Below, one piece after another: positions 44,130-53,951 of a stretch of DNA of 64,000 bases; within the stretch, counting starts at the first letter, position 1, and each line of letters opens with the position of its first letter. The DNA is from Hyphomicrobiales bacterium (lineage in GTDB: Bacteria; Pseudomonadota; Alphaproteobacteria; Rhizobiales; Rhizobiaceae). The notes beneath the pieces were generated by a model, which was given only the letters and a program-made list of their open reading frames with translations, made no database searches and had not been told where the DNA came from. The DNA lies in assembly GCA_900471485.1 (NCBI GenBank), contig UCEU01000007.1:186001-250000 (forward strand), read 5' to 3'. Both the position numbers and the translations under genes were made by a program.

Positions 44130-46582
44130 GAGCGTGCCTCCGGATCGGTTTGGGGGATGACGTTGGTGAGGTCGGCGATCAGGTCGGACGCCCAGCCGAG
44201 CCGGTTCTCCGCGAGCCACTCGGCGAGGAAGCCGTCGGTGCCGCTGCGGGCGTGTACCTCGGCGATGAGCGCCTGGTGCTGCTTCGATGAGGCGGCGCAG
44301 AGCGCCAGCGCCACGTCCGACAGGCCCAGTTCAAACAGCCGGTTGCCGCGCCGGGACTGGCAGTAGTAATCGCGCTTGGGCATGGCCCGCGCGAGGATCT
44401 CAATCTGGCGATCGTTGAGGCCGAAGCGCCGATAGATCGCCGTGATCTGCGGCTCGATGGCACGCTCGTTCGGCAACAGGATACGGGTCAGGCAGCTCTC
44501 GATGATGGCCGGGGCGATCGCCGAGCCGTCGATGTCGGAGAGCGACTGGGTGGCGAAAATGACGCTGGCGTTCTTCTTGCGCAGCGTCTTCAGCCACTCT
44601 CGGAGTTGGCCGGCGAAACCTTCGTCGTCGAGGGCGAGCCAGCCCTCATCGACGATCAGCAGTGTCGGCCGCCCGTCGAGGCGGTCCTCGATGCGGTGGA
44701 AGAGATAGGCGAGCACGGCGGCGGCGGCGCCGGTGCCGATCAGCCCTTCGGTCTCGAAGACCTGAACATTGGCTTCGCCCAGATGCTCGGCTTCGGCGTC
44801 GAGCAGCCGACCATAGGGACCGCCGACGCAATAGGGCCGCAGCGCCTGTTTCAGATCGTTGGACTGAAGGAGGACCGAGAGGCCCGTCAGGGTCCGCTCG
44901 TTTGGCGGGGCAGAGGCCAGCGAGGAGAGCGCCGACCAGAGATGCTCCTTCACCTCCGGCGTTACGGCCACGCTCTCGCGCATCAGGATCGCGACCAGCC
45001 AGTCGGATGCCCATGCACGCTCAGCGACATCGTCGATGCGCGCGAGCGGCTGAAGCGACACGCTGTCGTCTGCTCCCTCCGTGAGGCCGCCGCCGAGATC
45101 GTGCCAGTCGCCACGCATGGCAAGCGCTGCGGCCCTGATCGATCCGCCGAAGTCGAAGGCGAAGACTTGGCTTTGCGGATAGCGCCGGAACTGCAGCGCC
45201 ATCAACGCCAGCAGCACGGATTTGCCGGCGCCGGTCGGCCCGACGATCAGCGTATGGCCGACATCGCCGACATGAATGGAAAGCCGGAACGGGGTCGAGC
45301 CTTCGGTCTTGCCGAACAGCAGGGGGGGTGCTGCGAAATGCTCGTCCCGTTCCGGTCCCGCCCACACCGCCGACAGCGGAATCATATGAGCGAGATTCAA
45401 GGTGTTGATCGGGGGTTGGCGGACATTGGCGTAGACATGGCCGGGCAGCGAGCCAAGCCAGGCGTCCACGGCGTTGATCGTCTCGGGCATGGACGTGAAG
45501 TCGCGGCCCTGGATGACCTTCTCGACCAGCCGCAGCTTCTCGGCGGCAATGCGGGGATCGTCGTCCCAGACGGTGATCGTCGCCGTCACATAGGCCTGGC
45601 CGGCATAGTCGGCGCCCAGCTCCTGCAGCGCCATATCGGCATCGGCGGCCTTGTTGGCGGCATCGGTGTCGACCAGCGCCGAGGCCTCGTTGGTCATTAC
45701 CTCCTTGAGGATGGCGGCGATCGACTTGCGCTTGGCGAACCACTGGCGGCGGATCTTGGTCAGCAGCTTGGTGGCGTCGGTCTTGTCGAGCAGCACCGCG
45801 CGCGTCGACCAGCGGTACGGGAAGGCCAGCCGGTTCAGCTCGTCGAGGATGCCCGGCGTGGTCGCGGTCGGGAAGCCGACAATGGTGAGGATGCGGACGT
45901 GCGCATCGCCCAGGCGCGGCTCCAGCCCGCCGGTGAGCGGCTGATCGGCCAGCAGCGCATCGAGATACATCGGCGTTTCGGGCACGCGGACGCGATGTCG
46001 TTTCGTCGAGACGGTCGAATGCAAATAGGTCAACGTATCGCCGTCATCGAGCCAGGCGCATTCCGGCATGAAGGCATCAATGAGCTGGAGGATGCGATCG
46101 GTGCGATCGGCGAAGCCGCGCAGGATCTCGTGCGCATCGACGCCGGCGTGATCGCGGCCCTCGTAGAGCCAAGTCTCAGCACGGGCGGCATCCTCGGCCG
46201 GGGGCAGATAGAGGAAAGTCAGGAAGTAGCTGGACTCGAAATGCGCACCGGCCTCCTCGAAGTCGGCCTTGCGTTCGGCGTCGATCAAGGCGGAGGCGCT
46301 GTCGGCGAACATGCTGGCCGGATAGGTCGCGGCGCCATGGCGTTGCGCTTCGACGAAGATCGCCCAGCCGGAGCCGAGGCGACGAAAGGCGTTGTTGAGC
46401 CGGCCGGCGACGGCAACCAGCTCGGCCGGCACGGCGCTGTCGAGATCGGGGCCGCGGAAGCGCGCGGTACGCTGCAGGCTGCCGTCCTTGTTCAGCACGA
46501 TCCCTTCGCCGACCAAAGCGACCCAGGGCAGGAAGTCGGCAAGCCGGGTGTTGCGGTTGCGATATTCGGCGAGGTTCATCAT
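44126..46582 (-). CDS. trbE: TrbE, VirB4-like T4SS ATPase
   Basis: The 818-residue VirB4-family ATPase powers pilus assembly and DNA transfer. The N-terminal CagE/TrbE domain begins NLAEYRNRNTRLADFLPW. Walker A is GPTGAGKSVLLALMA and Walker B is TLLIVDEGWLALDDEGF, followed by ATQSLSDI. The length is normal and no frame break is seen. It overlaps trbJ and lies 12 bases after trbD. Confidence 0.96.
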   Translation of the reverse strand: MMNLAEYRNRNTRLADFLPWVALVGEGIVLNKDGSLQRTARFRGPDLDSAVPAELVAVAGRLNNAFRRLGSGWAIFVEAQRHGAATYPASMFADSASALIDAERKADFEEAGAHFESSYFLTFLYLPPAEDAARAETWLYEGRDHAGVDAHEILRGFADRTDRILQLIDAFMPECAWLDDGDTLTYLHSTVSTKRHRVRVPETPMYLDALLADQPLTGGLEPRLGDAHVRILTIVGFPTATTPGILDELNRLAFPYRWSTRAVLLDKTDATKLLTKIRRQWFAKRKSIAAILKEVMTNEASALVDTDAANKAADADMALQELGADYAGQAYVTATITVWDDDPRIAAEKLRLVEKVIQGRDFTSMPETINAVDAWLGSLPGHVYANVRQPPINTLNLAHMIPLSAVWAGPERDEHFAAPPLLFGKTEGSTPFRLSIHVGDVGHTLIVGPTGAGKSVLLALMALQFRRYPQSQVFAFDFGGSIRAAALAMRGDWHDLGGGLTEGADDSVSLQPLARIDDVAERAWASDWLVAILMRESVAVTPEVKEHLWSALSSLASAPPNERTLTGLSVLLQSNDLKQALRPYCVGGPYGRLLDAEAEHLGEANVQVFETEGLIGTGAAAAVLAYLFHRIEDRLDGRPTLLIVDEGWLALDDEGFAGQLREWLKTLRKKNASVIFATQSLSDIDGSAIAPAIIESCLTRILLPNERAIEPQITAIYRRFGLNDRQIEILARAMPKRDYYCQSRRGNRLFELGLSDVALALCAASSKQHQALIAEVHARSGTDGFLAEWLAENRLGWASDLIADLTNVIPQTDPEARS

Positions 46583-46594
46583 CGTCGTTCCTCC

Positions 46595-46876
46595 TCAGAC
46601 CGACAGGTGGCCAGGGATGCGCAGATGCTTGCGCACGACGTCGACGAACTGCGGATCGCGCTTGGCGGCCCAGACCGCCGCGAAGTGGCCGAGCGCCCAG
46701 AGGCCGAGACCGACCAGCCAGAGGCGAAGGCCGAGGCCGAGCGCGGCCGCCAGCGTGCCGTTGAGGATGGCGAGCGAGCGCGGGGCGCCGCCGAGCAGGA
46801 TGTGCTCGGTCAGCGCCCGATGGACCGGAACCGAGAAGCCCGGCAGCTCGCCGCCATGGTCGACGCCATCGGCCAT
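46595..46876 (-). CDS. trbD: TrbD, VirB3-like T4SS protein
   Basis: A 93-residue inner-membrane protein with a PGFSVPVHRALTEHILLGGAPR start, diagnostic of TrbD, and a hydrophobic hairpin (LAAALGLGLRLWLVGLGLW). VirB3 works beside VirB4 at the inner membrane. It overlaps trbC by one base. Confidence 0.92.
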   Translation of the reverse strand: MADGVDHGGELPGFSVPVHRALTEHILLGGAPRSLAILNGTLAAALGLGLRLWLVGLGLWALGHFAAVWAAKRDPQFVDVVRKHLRIPGHLSV

Positions 46877-47208
46877 CAGACGAGCGCCCCGCCGCCGAAC
46901 GAGAAGAAGGACAGGAAGAAGCTGGACGCGGCGAAGGCGATCGACAGGCCGAAGACGATCTGGATCAGCTTACGCGCGCCGCCCGACGTGTCGCCGAAGG
47001 CCAGCGTCAGGCCGGTGATGATGATGATCATCACAGCGATGATCTTAGCGACTGGCCCCTCGATCGATTCGAGGATCGATTGCAGCGGCGCCTCCCACGG
47101 CATCGACGAGCCGGAGGCGTGGGCGGTCGGCGCGAGCGCCAGCGTGACGAAGGTGACGGACACCGCCGTAGCGATGTGGCGGCGGATGCGCAAAGCATGC
47201 TTGATCAT
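46876..47208 (-). CDS. trbC: TrbC, VirB2-like conjugative pilin
   Basis: A 110-residue prepilin. A basic N-terminus and long signal peptide end near THASG. The mature part has two hydrophobic helices (IIAVMIIIITGLTLAF and IVFGLSIAFAASSFFLSFF). RP4 TrbC is cyclised by the TraF peptidase, and a TraF homologue lies in this element, so cyclisation is plausible. It overlaps trbB by four bases. Confidence 0.93.
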   Translation of the reverse strand: MIKHALRIRRHIATAVSVTFVTLALAPTAHASGSSMPWEAPLQSILESIEGPVAKIIAVMIIIITGLTLAFGDTSGGARKLIQIVFGLSIAFAASSFFLSFFSFGGGALV

Positions 47209-48188
47209 GACGGGTCTCCTGTGAGGGGCTGGCTTGCGGGGGTGACGCGGTAGTCGCCGTCGGGGCCGAGGCCCTCGATGCGGGCGAGTTCGGTGAGGCG
47301 GCGCGACGCGCCGCGACCGGACAGCACGGCGACTAGGTCAATCGTCTCGGCGATCAGGGCGCGCGGGACGGTGACGACGGCTTCCTGGATGAGCTGCTCC
47401 ATGCGCCGCAGAGCGCCGATGGCGGTGCCGGCGTGGATCGTTCCGACGCCGCCGGGGTGCCCGGTGCCCCAGGCCTTCAACAGATCGAGCGCCTCGGCCC
47501 CGCGCACCTCGCCGATCGGGATGCGGTCGGGGCGCAGGCGAAGCGAGGAACGGACGAGGTCGGAGAGCGAGGCGACGCCGTCTTTCGTTCGCATCGCGAC
47601 CAGATTGGGCGCGGCGCATTGCAGTTCACGCGTGTCCTCGATGAGGACGACGCGGTCCGAGGTCTTCGAGACTTCCGCGAGCAGCGCGTTGGTGAGAGTT
47701 GTCTTGCCGGTGGATGTGCCGCCAGCGACGAGGATGTTGCGCCGGTCGGCGACGGCTTGGCGCAAGGTCTCGGCCTGAGCCGCAACCATGATGCCGGCGG
47801 CGACATAATCGTCGAGCGTGAAGACCGCGACGGCGGGCTTACGGATTGCAAAGGCCGGCGCGGACACCACGGGAGGCAACAGCCCCTCGAACCGCTCCCC
47901 CGTCTCGGGCAGCTCGGCCGAGACACGCGGGGCGCCGGGATGAACCTCGGCGCCAACATGATGGGCGACCAGACGGATGATCCGCTCGCCGTCCGAAGGC
48001 GACAGCACTTCACCCGTGTCGGAAAGCCCTTCGGAAAGCCGGTCGACCCAGAGCCGCCCATCGGGGTTGAGCATCACCTCGACGATCGCGGGGTCTTCCA
48101 GAAACCGGGCGATCGCCGGCCCGAGGGCCGTGCGCAGCATGCGCGCACCGCGAAGGATCGCCTCCGATTTCTGGTGAGTTGCCGCCAC
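47205..48188 (-). CDS. trbB: TrbB, VirB11-like T4SS ATPase
   Basis: A 327-residue hexameric traffic ATPase. Walker A is [15 protein letters not shown], followed by the Asp box ([12 protein letters not shown]), Walker B region and the [15 protein letters not shown]is box. The start at 48188 gives [18 protein letters not shown]. It begins the leftward trb operon; a gap of about 170 bases upstream, with no gene visible, may hold a promoter. Confidence 0.95.
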   Translation of the reverse strand: MAATHQKSEAILRGARMLRTALGPAIARFLEDPAIVEVMLNPDGRLWVDRLSEGLSDTGEVLSPSDGERIIRLVAHHVGAEVHPGAPRVSAELPETGERFEGLLPPVVSAPAFAIRKPAVAVFTLDDYVAAGIMVAAQAETLRQAVADRRNILVAGGTSTGKTTLTNALLAEVSKTSDRVVLIEDTRELQCAAPNLVAMRTKDGVASLSDLVRSSLRLRPDRIPIGEVRGAEALDLLKAWGTGHPGGVGTIHAGTAIGALRRMEQLIQEAVVTVPRALIAETIDLVAVLSGRGASRRLTELARIEGLGPDGDYRVTPASQPLTGDPS

Positions 48189-48357
48189 GTCGTCCCCGTT
48201 CTCTTGCGGGTCCGCGAAGTGCGGCCCTGGATCGGGGATGAGTAGAGGAGGCAGAAATCATGGCCTGACAACAACCACAATGTGGTCGTCGTACTGTGGC
48301 GTACAAATACAGGGAAACGGCGGAACGCCCGAATACTTGCGGTGGACGCGGAGGTGA

Positions 48358-48792
48358 TTAATCCGCGTCGTGCGCGGGCGCGATGTCCTCCGAAATCTCT
48401 TGCCGAAGTTTCGGCCCGTGCGCGAGTCGTCGGCCGAGCGCGGTGACGAACGCCTCGTAGCGCTCGCCGGCTTTGACGCGCGCCGCTGCCTGGGCGGGCT
48501 CCGGTAGCGGCGGGTTCGTCGTCAGCCAGAATCGGATGAAGACGGCCAGCGTTTCGACGGCGATGCCAAGGTCTCGCTCCATACGCGCCATTCGCCGGTC
48601 GATCTGGTCGAGCCGTTTGGTCGTGGCCGCTTCCTGGCGCTCGGCGGCGTCAGGCGACAGAAACGAGGCGATCCCGGCTTCGGCGATCAGCGAGAGGGAT
48701 TGATCGCGCCGGGCGGCGTGCGCCGCGAGCGCCTTCATGACGTCCGGTTCGAGATACACAGACAGCCGCTGCTTTTTGGGAGGCTTCGCCAT
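48358..48792 (-). CDS. CopG-like ribbon-helix-helix protein
   Basis: A 144-residue protein whose N-terminus (KQRLSVYLEPDVMKALAAHAARRDQSLS) matches the CopG ribbon-helix-helix fold. A helical region follows (AATTKRLDQIDRRMARMERD), then a membrane-like or amphipathic stretch (VETLAVFIRFWL). In this element family such a gene always lies between traG and trbB, suggesting regulation of transfer or a TraD-like accessory role. Confidence 0.85.
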   Translation of the reverse strand: MAKPPKKQRLSVYLEPDVMKALAAHAARRDQSLSLIAEAGIASFLSPDAAERQEAATTKRLDQIDRRMARMERDLGIAVETLAVFIRFWLTTNPPLPEPAQAAARVKAGERYEAFVTALGRRLAHGPKLRQEISEDIAPAHDAD

Positions 48793-48800
48793 GGTGCCTC

Positions 48801-50783
48801 CTAAAGCTCGATGCCGTCGCCGGGATCGAGCGACGCTTGGCGCGCGACCTGACGCATGGTCTGATTCATGCGCGAGAGACGTGCGGCGTCTTCATCGGAG
48901 TCGTCGCGGGGATCGATCTCGAACTCGTTTTCGATGGGCTCCTTCCGCTCCACGGGTTTTGAACGGCTCAGTTCCGGCTGGTGTCGGCGTTCGGAGTCGG
49001 TCGTATCCTCGTCCTCCGATCCCCCGCCGCTGGCCATCGCCACCGTCGGCGGCACCGGAAGGGGCAGCGTGCTCCAATCGTCCGTTCGGGCGGTCGTCGG
49101 CTTGACGAGGTTCGGCGGCGGCAAGATACGCTCCTGAAACCGGCGATCCTCATAGTATCGCGCCTTCTTCGCGCGGATGGGCGGGGTGCCCGCCACCATG
49201 ACGATTTCGTCGGATGGCGGAAGCTGCATGATCTCGCCGGGCGTCATCAGTTGCCGGGCTGTTTCCGAGCGCGAGACCATCATGTGGCCGAGCCAGGGCG
49301 ACAGGCGATGACCGGCATAGTTCTTCATCGCGCGCATCTCGGTCGCGGTGCCGAGCGCGTCCGAGACACGTTTGGCGGTCCGCTCGTCATTGGTCGCGAA
49401 GCTGACGCGGACATGGCAATTATCGAGGATCGAATTGTTGGGCCCATAGGCCTTCTCGATCTGGTTCAGCGACTGGGCGATAAGGAAGGCTTTCAGGCCA
49501 TAACCCGCCATGAAGGCGAGCGCGCTCTCGAAGAAGTCGAGGCGGCCGAGGGCCGGGAATTCGTCGAGCATCAGGAGAAGGCGATGGCGGTTGCCGTTCG
49601 CCTTCAGATCTTCCGTGAGCCGCCGGCCGATCTGATTGAGGATCAGACGGATCAGCGGCTTGGTCCGGTTGATGTCCGACGGCGGCACCACGAGGTAAAG
49701 GGTTGTGGGATGCTTGCCGCCGGCGATATCGACGATGCGCCAGTCGCAGCGGCGTGTGACCTCGGCGACGACGGGATCGCGATAGAGCCCGAGGAACGAC
49801 ATCGCGGTCGATAGTACGCCCGACCGCTCGTTGTCGGATTTGTTCAGCAACTCGCGTGCGGCGCTGGCAATCACCGGATGCGGGCCGGCCTCGCCGAGAT
49901 GGGCTGTCTTCATCATGGCGGCGAGCGTCGAATCGATCGGCCGCTTGGGATCGGAGAGGAAGGCAGCGACGCCGGCGAGCGTCTTATCGGCCTCGGCGTA
50001 GAGGACGTGCAGGATCGCGCCGACCAGCAACGCGTGGCTGGTCTTTTCCCAATGGTTCCGTTTCTCCAGCGAGCCTTCCGGATCGACCAGGATGTCGGCG
50101 ATGTTCTGGACGTCGCGGACCTCCCATTCGCCGCGGCGGACTTCGAGCAGAGGATTGTAGGCGGCGGACTTCGCATTGGTCGGATCGAACAGAAGCACGC
50201 GACCATGCCGCGCGCGGAAGCCCGCCGTCAGCGTCCAGTTCTCGCCCTTGATGTCGTGGACGATAGCCGAGCCCGGCCAGGTCAGCAGCGATGGCACGAC
50301 CAGGCCGACGCCCTTGCCAGATCGCGTGGGCGCAAAGCACAGCACATGCTCGGGACCATCGTGGCGGAGATAGTCGCGCTCGAATTTCCCCAGGATGACG
50401 CCATCCGCGCCCAGCAGGCCGGCGGCGCTCACTTCGGGGGCGACCGCCCATCGGGCGGAACCGAACGTCTCGGCGTTCTTGGCCTCACGCGCCCGCCAGA
50501 CGGACATGCCGATCGCGACGGCGATGGAGATGAAGCCGCCTGATGCCGCGATATAGGCGCCCTCGATGAAGATCGGCGGCGCATAGGCATCATAGAAGTA
50601 CCACCACCAGAAGAAGGCGGGCGGATAGTAGATCGGCCAGCCGCCCAGCTCGAACCAGGGGAGTCCGAGCTGCGGTTGGAAGCCGAGGCGATAGGCCGTC
50701 CACTGCGTCGCCGCCCAGGTTGTCATGACGACGATGAGGAAGACGGTGAGGATCTGGCCCCAGAGGATTTTGGTCGCCGACAT
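48801..50783 (-). CDS. traG: TraG, type IV coupling protein
   Basis: A 660-residue VirD4-family coupling protein that brings the relaxase-DNA complex to the secretion channel. Two or three membrane helices lie in the first 100 residues. Walker A is PTRSGKGVGLVVPSLL, Walker B is LLLMLDEFPALGRLDFFE, then LIAQSLNQIEKAYG. The C-terminal 100 residues are acidic and variable. It lies 17 bases after the relaxase gene. Confidence 0.95.
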   Translation of the reverse strand: MSATKILWGQILTVFLIVVMTTWAATQWTAYRLGFQPQLGLPWFELGGWPIYYPPAFFWWWYFYDAYAPPIFIEGAYIAASGGFISIAVAIGMSVWRAREAKNAETFGSARWAVAPEVSAAGLLGADGVILGKFERDYLRHDGPEHVLCFAPTRSGKGVGLVVPSLLTWPGSAIVHDIKGENWTLTAGFRARHGRVLLFDPTNAKSAAYNPLLEVRRGEWEVRDVQNIADILVDPEGSLEKRNHWEKTSHALLVGAILHVLYAEADKTLAGVAAFLSDPKRPIDSTLAAMMKTAHLGEAGPHPVIASAARELLNKSDNERSGVLSTAMSFLGLYRDPVVAEVTRRCDWRIVDIAGGKHPTTLYLVVPPSDINRTKPLIRLILNQIGRRLTEDLKANGNRHRLLLMLDEFPALGRLDFFESALAFMAGYGLKAFLIAQSLNQIEKAYGPNNSILDNCHVRVSFATNDERTAKRVSDALGTATEMRAMKNYAGHRLSPWLGHMMVSRSETARQLMTPGEIMQLPPSDEIVMVAGTPPIRAKKARYYEDRRFQERILPPPNLVKPTTARTDDWSTLPLPVPPTVAMASGGGSEDEDTTDSERRHQPELSRSKPVERKEPIENEFEIDPRDDSDEDAARLSRMNQTMRQVARQASLDPGDGIEL

Positions 50784-50806
50784 GGCGGGCTCCTTTCTTG
50801 ATTGGG

Positions 50807-52546
50807 CTACATGCCGAGGCCGCGGTTGCGGCCGAAGCTCCAGTCGACGCCGCCCGCGCCGCGCGACACGCCGGAGACGTGCTGACCGATCTGACGCTCA
50901 AGGGATGGCGACCAGGGCACGAGCTGGAAACCGAGGCCGTCGTCGATCATGGCGAAGCGGCCCGATGCGAGCGCGAAGCGCTGGCGATAGGTGCCCGCCA
51001 CATATTCGCCCGTTGCGGCCTTGGAGAATTGTCGACCGGTCTCGGCCGCGAGCTTCTCGCCAAGGGTCTCCACCTCGCGCTGTCTCAGCGTGTCGATCAG
51101 TCCCGGCGAGAAGCTGATGCCGCGCGCTTGCCGCTCGGCGAGGCCCTGGCTGACGAGATGGTCGGCGCGTCGGTCCATCGCCTGGCGCACCTCCGCGCCG
51201 AAGCCGCCGCCGCCGAGCGCGACGGGATCGCGGGCGATCGCCTGCCGATCGAGCCAGGTCGCGCCGGTCGCGTTGACTTGGGCGGAGATGTCGAGATCGG
51301 AGCGGACGGCGAGTGCGACCCGCCTGCGTCCCTGTGCGTCGTCGAATTTGCGCAGCTCCACGATCGAGCCCGGCGCGCTGTCGCCGGCCGCATCGAGGTC
51401 GGGCAGCTTGATGTGATGGGTGCGTCCGTCCGTGCCATCGACCACGGCATAGGCCGTGCCCTTTAGCTCATCGTCGAGACCGCGATCGACCAATCGGCCG
51501 ACGACGGGATCGTTGATGCTCTCGCCGGCGAGCACATAGCTCGCCGCGCCCCGTTCGATGCCGCGTTCGGTCAGGCCGCGATGAATGCGTTTGATGATGT
51601 CGCCACGCTCGCCCAGCTCGCGCAGCGTCGCCTCGGCATTCTCGGACACGACCCATTGGCCGGGGCCGACCTGATCCGCGAGGCCGAGCGTCTCCAGCTT
51701 CCGCAGACGGCCGACCTTCATCGCATGGAATTCGTCGGGCTGACGATCGGCGTGTGGGGCGAGGTCCACGATGCCGGTGCGATAGGCATCGCGCGAAAGC
51801 TGGCGGTCGAGGTTGGTCCAGCGCTCGGCCTCGATCTGCCGCTGCAGATTGCGGCGTATCTCGTGATCGGTGCGCGGCCCCAGCTCCTGGGTGACGAGAT
51901 CCTGCGCGCGGGCGCGCATGCCTTCCTTGATGTAGTCGCGCGAGATGACGAGGTCCTGGCCGTCATCGGTGCGCCCGCGCAGGATGATATGGACGTGCGG
52001 ATTATCGGTGTTCCAGTGATCGACGCCGACCCAGTCGAGCTTGGTGCCGAGGTCCTTCTCCATCTGCCCCATCAGGTCGCGGGCATAGGTCTTGAGGTCG
52101 GACATCTCGGTCGCGTCCTCCGGCGAGACGATGAACCGGAAGTGATGCCGGTCGTCTTGGGTCCGCTCGGCGAAGGCCTTGGGATCGGCGTCCTCGATCT
52201 CCGGCCCGAAGAGCCGGGCCTTCTCTCCATCCCGCGTGACGCCCTCACGCCGGAGATAGCTGAGGTGGGCGGAGAGCGGCGCGGCGCGAGCGCCGTGCCG
52301 GACAACGCGCGTCTTGATGACCGTGTTGCGCGATCGGCTGGTGAGCAGACGATTGGCCTGCACCGTCGCGCGCTGGCCGCGGCCGAACCGCGAGCGGTTG
52401 CCCGAGCTGATCTTGCCGGAGCGCGAGACGTTGCCGCCGGCGCGCTGGGCGGCCGCCAGCGCCTGGGCGATGAAGGGCCGCGCCTGTTGCGCGCGGGTCG
52501 ATCGGATGCGGCCTGGCCGGATGCGGAAATCGTCCTCGCCGCTCAT
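50807..52546 (-). CDS. Relaxase with DUF3363 domain (MobP type)
   Basis: A 579-residue DNA transfer nuclease that would nick oriT and pilot the strand. The start at 52546 (MSGEDDFRIRPGRIR) is preferred over a codon 6 residues upstream. The N-terminal region is basic, followed by SAHLSYLRREGVTRDG. The metal-binding His motif is DHWNTDNPHVHIILRG, and the C-terminal half is the DUF3363 domain. It matches the VirD2/TraI-like relaxases of Tn4371-type elements. Confidence 0.92.
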   Translation of the reverse strand: MSGEDDFRIRPGRIRSTRAQQARPFIAQALAAAQRAGGNVSRSGKISSGNRSRFGRGQRATVQANRLLTSRSRNTVIKTRVVRHGARAAPLSAHLSYLRREGVTRDGEKARLFGPEIEDADPKAFAERTQDDRHHFRFIVSPEDATEMSDLKTYARDLMGQMEKDLGTKLDWVGVDHWNTDNPHVHIILRGRTDDGQDLVISRDYIKEGMRARAQDLVTQELGPRTDHEIRRNLQRQIEAERWTNLDRQLSRDAYRTGIVDLAPHADRQPDEFHAMKVGRLRKLETLGLADQVGPGQWVVSENAEATLRELGERGDIIKRIHRGLTERGIERGAASYVLAGESINDPVVGRLVDRGLDDELKGTAYAVVDGTDGRTHHIKLPDLDAAGDSAPGSIVELRKFDDAQGRRRVALAVRSDLDISAQVNATGATWLDRQAIARDPVALGGGGFGAEVRQAMDRRADHLVSQGLAERQARGISFSPGLIDTLRQREVETLGEKLAAETGRQFSKAATGEYVAGTYRQRFALASGRFAMIDDGLGFQLVPWSPSLERQIGQHVSGVSRGAGGVDWSFGRNRGLGM

Positions 52547-52790
52547 GGCCGCGGCCCCACACATCGCGCAATCGCGCGGAAATCTCTGGCAAAATGGCGG
52601 ATGCGCAGCCTGCGCCGATCAAGCGCACCTCGCGTAAAGTCGCCATAAGCCTCTGAAAACACACGACCGCACCAAGCCGCACATCGCGCGCTTTTATCTC
52701 GCCATCGTGCGGTTGTGGTGACTGCTCTTCCCATTTCTGACGCCAATTCCACGCCAGAGCCCGAAAGTGCCGCCGGGAGTGCGAACCTCT
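52547..52790. other. Candidate oriT region upstream of the relaxase
   Basis: This non-coding gap lies directly upstream of the relaxase start, where oriT is usually found. It contains an imperfect dyad with arms near 52661-52673 (ACACGACCGCACC) and 52707-52720 (GTGCGGTTGTGGTG), a TTTTATCTCGCC between them that loosely resembles P-type nick regions, and a small GCGCA/TGCGC hairpin. Evidence is position plus symmetry only. Confidence 0.35.
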
Positions 52791-53555
52791 TCATCGCGGC
52801 CCCTTACCGTCGGTTCGCGCCACGAAGAGGCCGTCCAATCGCAGTGCAGGCCGTGCCGAATCGGCTGCGGCCCCTGGCGCAGATGGGGCAGCGGAATCGC
52901 CGTCGAGCTGCAGCCGGTCTGCACGCGGCCTGCTATCGACCTGCACGATGAAGAGCGGTGCACGAGTCCAGGCTAGCGGATCGACGGTCGCCACCGTGAC
53001 GGGGGCAGCACGGTCGCCGCCGCCGATGACCGGTGCGAGGGCGGCGACATAGGCGCGCGTTTCAGCCGGCAATGGGCGACCGGTGGCGCGATATTCCTCG
53101 TAGCGCCCGGGACCGGCATTGTAGGCCGCCAGAAAGCCGGGCGAACCGTAGCGATCGTGCATCTCGCGCAGATAGGCAGCGCCCGCCATGATGTTGTCGC
53201 GTGGGTCGTAGGGATCGCCGCCGAGACCATGTCGAGCGCGCAAATCGCCCCACGTCGCTGGCATGATCTGCATCAGCCCCATCGCGGCCTTGGGTGAGAT
53301 CGCGCGCACATCACCGCGGCTTTCGACTCGCATGACGGCCCGAATCCACGCTTCCGGAATGCCGAACCGGCGCGCTGCGTCGGCGATATGACCGGCATAG
53401 GGATCGCTAGGTGATGCGCGCTCCACCGATGCCTCTTGTGCGGGGGCCGGGACGGTCGACGACAGGCCGGTAAACAGGCCGGAAAGGAGGAGGAAGGCTG
53501 TGTGCCGGACAGTGGGAAACCGTCCGACGACAGCGTGATGGCGGCGGGCCGACAT
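52791..53555 (-). CDS. Lytic transglycosylase (VirB1/TrbN-like)
   Basis: A 254-residue exported SLT-type muramidase that opens the peptidoglycan for the transfer channel. A signal peptide ends near PAPAQ. The catalytic Glu is in RAVMRVESRGD, followed by SPKAAMGLMQIMPATWGD and the AAYNAGPGRYEEYRATG motif. The C-terminal 75 residues are not conserved. It lies 3 bases before the DUF736 stop-to-start junction, so it is in one operon with it. Confidence 0.92.
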   Translation of the reverse strand: MSARRHHAVVGRFPTVRHTAFLLLSGLFTGLSSTVPAPAQEASVERASPSDPYAGHIADAARRFGIPEAWIRAVMRVESRGDVRAISPKAAMGLMQIMPATWGDLRARHGLGGDPYDPRDNIMAGAAYLREMHDRYGSPGFLAAYNAGPGRYEEYRATGRPLPAETRAYVAALAPVIGGGDRAAPVTVATVDPLAWTRAPLFIVQVDSRPRADRLQLDGDSAAPSAPGAAADSARPALRLDGLFVARTDGKGPR

Positions 53556-53558
53556 CGC

Positions 53559-53906
53559 TCAGTCCCGCTCGCCGCGCTTCGGCGGGCGGTTCCAGTGCAG
53601 GCCCCAGGCCGATTTGTCGTCGGCCGACTGAAACAGGTTAGCGCGGATCGGCTGCGGAAAGCATGGATCGTCGAGCTGCAGCGCGACGTACTCTCCGGCC
53701 TTCTCGCCGGTGCGCTTCCAACCCGCGCCGAGTTCGGCTCGGGGTTCGTTGTTCATACTGTCGAAGGCGTGCACGCGGAAATCCGGCGCATTCTCGGCAT
53801 CGGACGGCTCGGCCGGAATGATGATGATGTCCTGGTGCAGCAGGAGCGTCTCCAAGTGGCCGATGAAGCCACAGTCGTCGCGGGTGAATTGACCGATCAG
53901 GGACAT
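53559..53906 (-). CDS. DUF736 protein (copy 1)
   Basis: A 115-residue DUF736 protein (MSLIGQFTRDDCGFIGHLET, ending with SAWGLHWNRPPK). DUF736 proteins are small, found almost only on conjugative elements of alpha- and betaproteobacteria, and are of unknown function. A second, divergent copy lies at 59.1 kb in this element, which is common in the family. Confidence 0.9.
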   Translation of the reverse strand: MSLIGQFTRDDCGFIGHLETLLLHQDIIIIPAEPSDAENAPDFRVHAFDSMNNEPRAELGAGWKRTGEKAGEYVALQLDDPCFPQPIRANLFQSADDKSAWGLHWNRPPKRGERD

Positions 53907-53951
53907 GATTTCCTCTTTGGGATTGCGGTGAGGTTGGGCATGGGCTCGCCG

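Noticed and set aside
44606..47224. 872-codon rightward open frame opposite trbE, trbD and trbC
   Set aside because: Longer than the real genes but entirely antisense to a conserved operon with Walker motifs; an artefact of GC bias.
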